From: an uncultured Acetatifactor sp.
Lineage (GTDB): Bacteria > Bacillota > Clostridia > Lachnospirales > Lachnospiraceae
Reading direction: 5' to 3'
DNA: 6,721 nt
Assembly: GCA_910577665.1 (NCBI GenBank)
Contig: CAJTOJ010000063.1
Location: 1 to 6,721, forward strand
Shown here: positions 6,228-6,721 of the stretch, one piece after another
Position numbering within the stretch: position 1 is the stretch's first letter
How the letters are laid out: every line of letters starts with the position of its first letter
Made by a program: the position numbers and the translations under genes
Notes under the pieces: model-generated
The model's database searches: none
What the model was told of the DNA's origin: nothing
What the model saw: the letters and a program-made list of their open reading frames with translations, nothing else

Positions 6228-6590
6228 CTATGCTCTCTTCCAGGTCTGCCTGGCAGACCTACTCAGAAGCAACGAGGTGGGCCGCTCAATATCCTTGGCG
6301 AAGACAGCCCCCGCATCGTAGAGCCTCTGTGTCAGGGCAGGATCGTACATGATGCCTGTGCTATAGACCTGGGTATCCTCCTTGTCCGTGAAGATGATTT
6401 CGGAACTGTCCATCTGGACTCTGCCTATGCTCTTTTCCTCTGTCATCTTCATGAAAGTTCCATAGTCCACCTCCTTGATCTGCCCTTTCATAAGCAGGGG
6501 CGAGACGATCATATTGAAGAGAAAAATGATGAGAAGCGCGATTCCGTAGTAATAAATCAATGGCCTTTTGGGTGACTTTACTTCTTTCAT
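6228..6590 (-). pseudogene. ftsH: FtsH N-terminal fragment (first membrane helix and outer domain)
   Basis: The 120-residue frame starts like FtsH: a basic N-terminus, a membrane helix at about 11-34 and the extracytoplasmic FtsH_ext-type domain at about 35-105 (VDYGTF, then GIMYDP). Native sequence ends near PTSLLLS (about 104-110). The last ten residues are out of frame and end at TAG 6228-6230. In FtsH a second membrane helix, a short linker and a AAA+ module of about 250 residues with Walker A, Walker B and SRH should follow. None of these occurs in any frame here. I estimate that about 280 codons were lost, judging from typical FtsH length. The start is secure: AAAGGAG lies seven bases before the ATG. 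The product would be a short single-pass membrane protein. The upstream region holds 11-bp tandem repeats. Confidence 0.8.
6242..6260. repeat. Perfect 19-bp palindrome at the ftsH deletion junction
   Basis: AGGTCTGCC and GGCAGACCT are perfect 9-bp arms around a single central base at 6251. The palindrome lies between the last recognisable N-terminal FtsH codon (near 6261) and the first recognisable codons of the peptidase half. Part of it (the QADLE side) may be native ftsH sequence. Palindromes promote slippage and deletion, so it may have caused the loss; alternatively it may have formed during repair. Confidence 0.75.
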
Positions 6591-6603
6591 GGAAGACTCC
6601 TTT

Positions 6604-6666
6604 CTTTTGTCTTGCTTTTGTCTTGCTTTTGTCTTGCTTTTGTCTTGCTTTTGTCTTGCTTTTGTC
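6604..6666. repeat. 11-bp tandem direct repeat upstream of ftsH
   Basis: CTTTTGTCTTG is repeated five times without a mismatch from 6604 to 6658, then eight more bases of a sixth copy (to 6666). The array ends a few bases before the ftsH ribosome site, in the 5' untranslated region or promoter. On the coding strand it reads as an A-rich run of CAAGACAAAAG units. Perfect identity implies recent slippage and likely length variation between strains. A period of 11 is close to one helical turn. No -10 box is evident inside the array. Confidence 0.92.
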
Positions 6667-6684
6667 GGCTCTTCAAGGGTGATG

Positions 6685-6703
6685 GTGGGTAAAAAATACC
6701 CAC
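6685..6703. repeat. 7-bp hairpin near the right edge
   Basis: GTGGGTA (6685-6691) and TACCCAC (6697-6703) flank five A residues. Neither strand has a following T-tract, so it is not a normal intrinsic terminator. It could be an operator or a spent terminator of a gene beyond the window. No convincing promoter for ftsH is seen in 6591-6721. Confidence 0.5.
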
Positions 6704-6721
6704 AACCCCAGTGTTTATGCT

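Noticed and set aside
6604..6666. Tandem array as a CRISPR array or iteron origin
   Set aside because: Repeats are contiguous 11-mers with no spacers, and no cas or replication-initiator gene is present.

Overview
The window looks like chromosomal DNA of a gut Firmicute, most likely a Lachnospiraceae / Enterocloster-type Clostridium. Reasons are the moderate GC content, strong GGAGG-type ribosome sites, an FtsH fragment with the phrasing I associate with that family, a cytoplasmic GH2 beta-glucuronidase-like enzyme, and an IS110-family fragment. The organism assignment is inference from protein character; no marker gene is present.

Layout. (1) Bases 1 to about 1000, plus strand: left part of an IS110-family insertion sequence, with about 105 bases of non-coding leader that may include part of a bridge RNA, then the DEDD (RuvC-like) half of the transposase. 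The C-terminal serine domain is gone. The reading frame runs on to 1824 only because it passes antisense through the next gene. (2) 1042-1737, minus strand: a protein with two CxxC knuckles whose natural N-terminus appears to be lost. Its upstream side abuts (3) 1699-1848, a chain of five hairpins that looks like a structured intergenic repeat. (4) 1896-1922: a good minus-strand terminator for (5) 1953-3743, a 596-residue GH2 enzyme with both catalytic glutamates and the NxK motif of beta-glucuronidases. (6) 3744-3942: a roughly 200-base regulatory interval with a candidate sigma-A promoter and two hairpins in the leader. (7) 3943-6590, minus strand: a compact array read from right to left, made of the ftsH N-terminal part, the ftsH peptidase part, a DUF308/HdeD-like membrane protein and an aminoglycoside-phosphotransferase-fold kinase. 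(8) 6591-6721: upstream region of ftsH with five and a half to six copies of an 11-bp direct repeat and a 7-bp-stem hairpin.

Most of the window is on the minus strand. The ftsH-DUF308-APH genes are tightly packed (a 2-base gap, a 4-base ATGA overlap, a 31-base gap), so they could form one transcript. The GH2 gene has its own promoter and terminator.

The most unusual points are these. An ftsH has lost its second membrane helix and the whole AAA+ ATPase in one internal deletion, leaving an intact zinc-peptidase domain whose GTG lies two bases after the upstream stop, with a perfect 19-bp palindrome at the junction. The left third is a scar of several rearrangements: an IS110 remnant, a decapitated gene and a multi-hairpin repeat. 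I see no CRISPR array, tRNA, rRNA or complete mobile element, and I cannot claim a new system with confidence.
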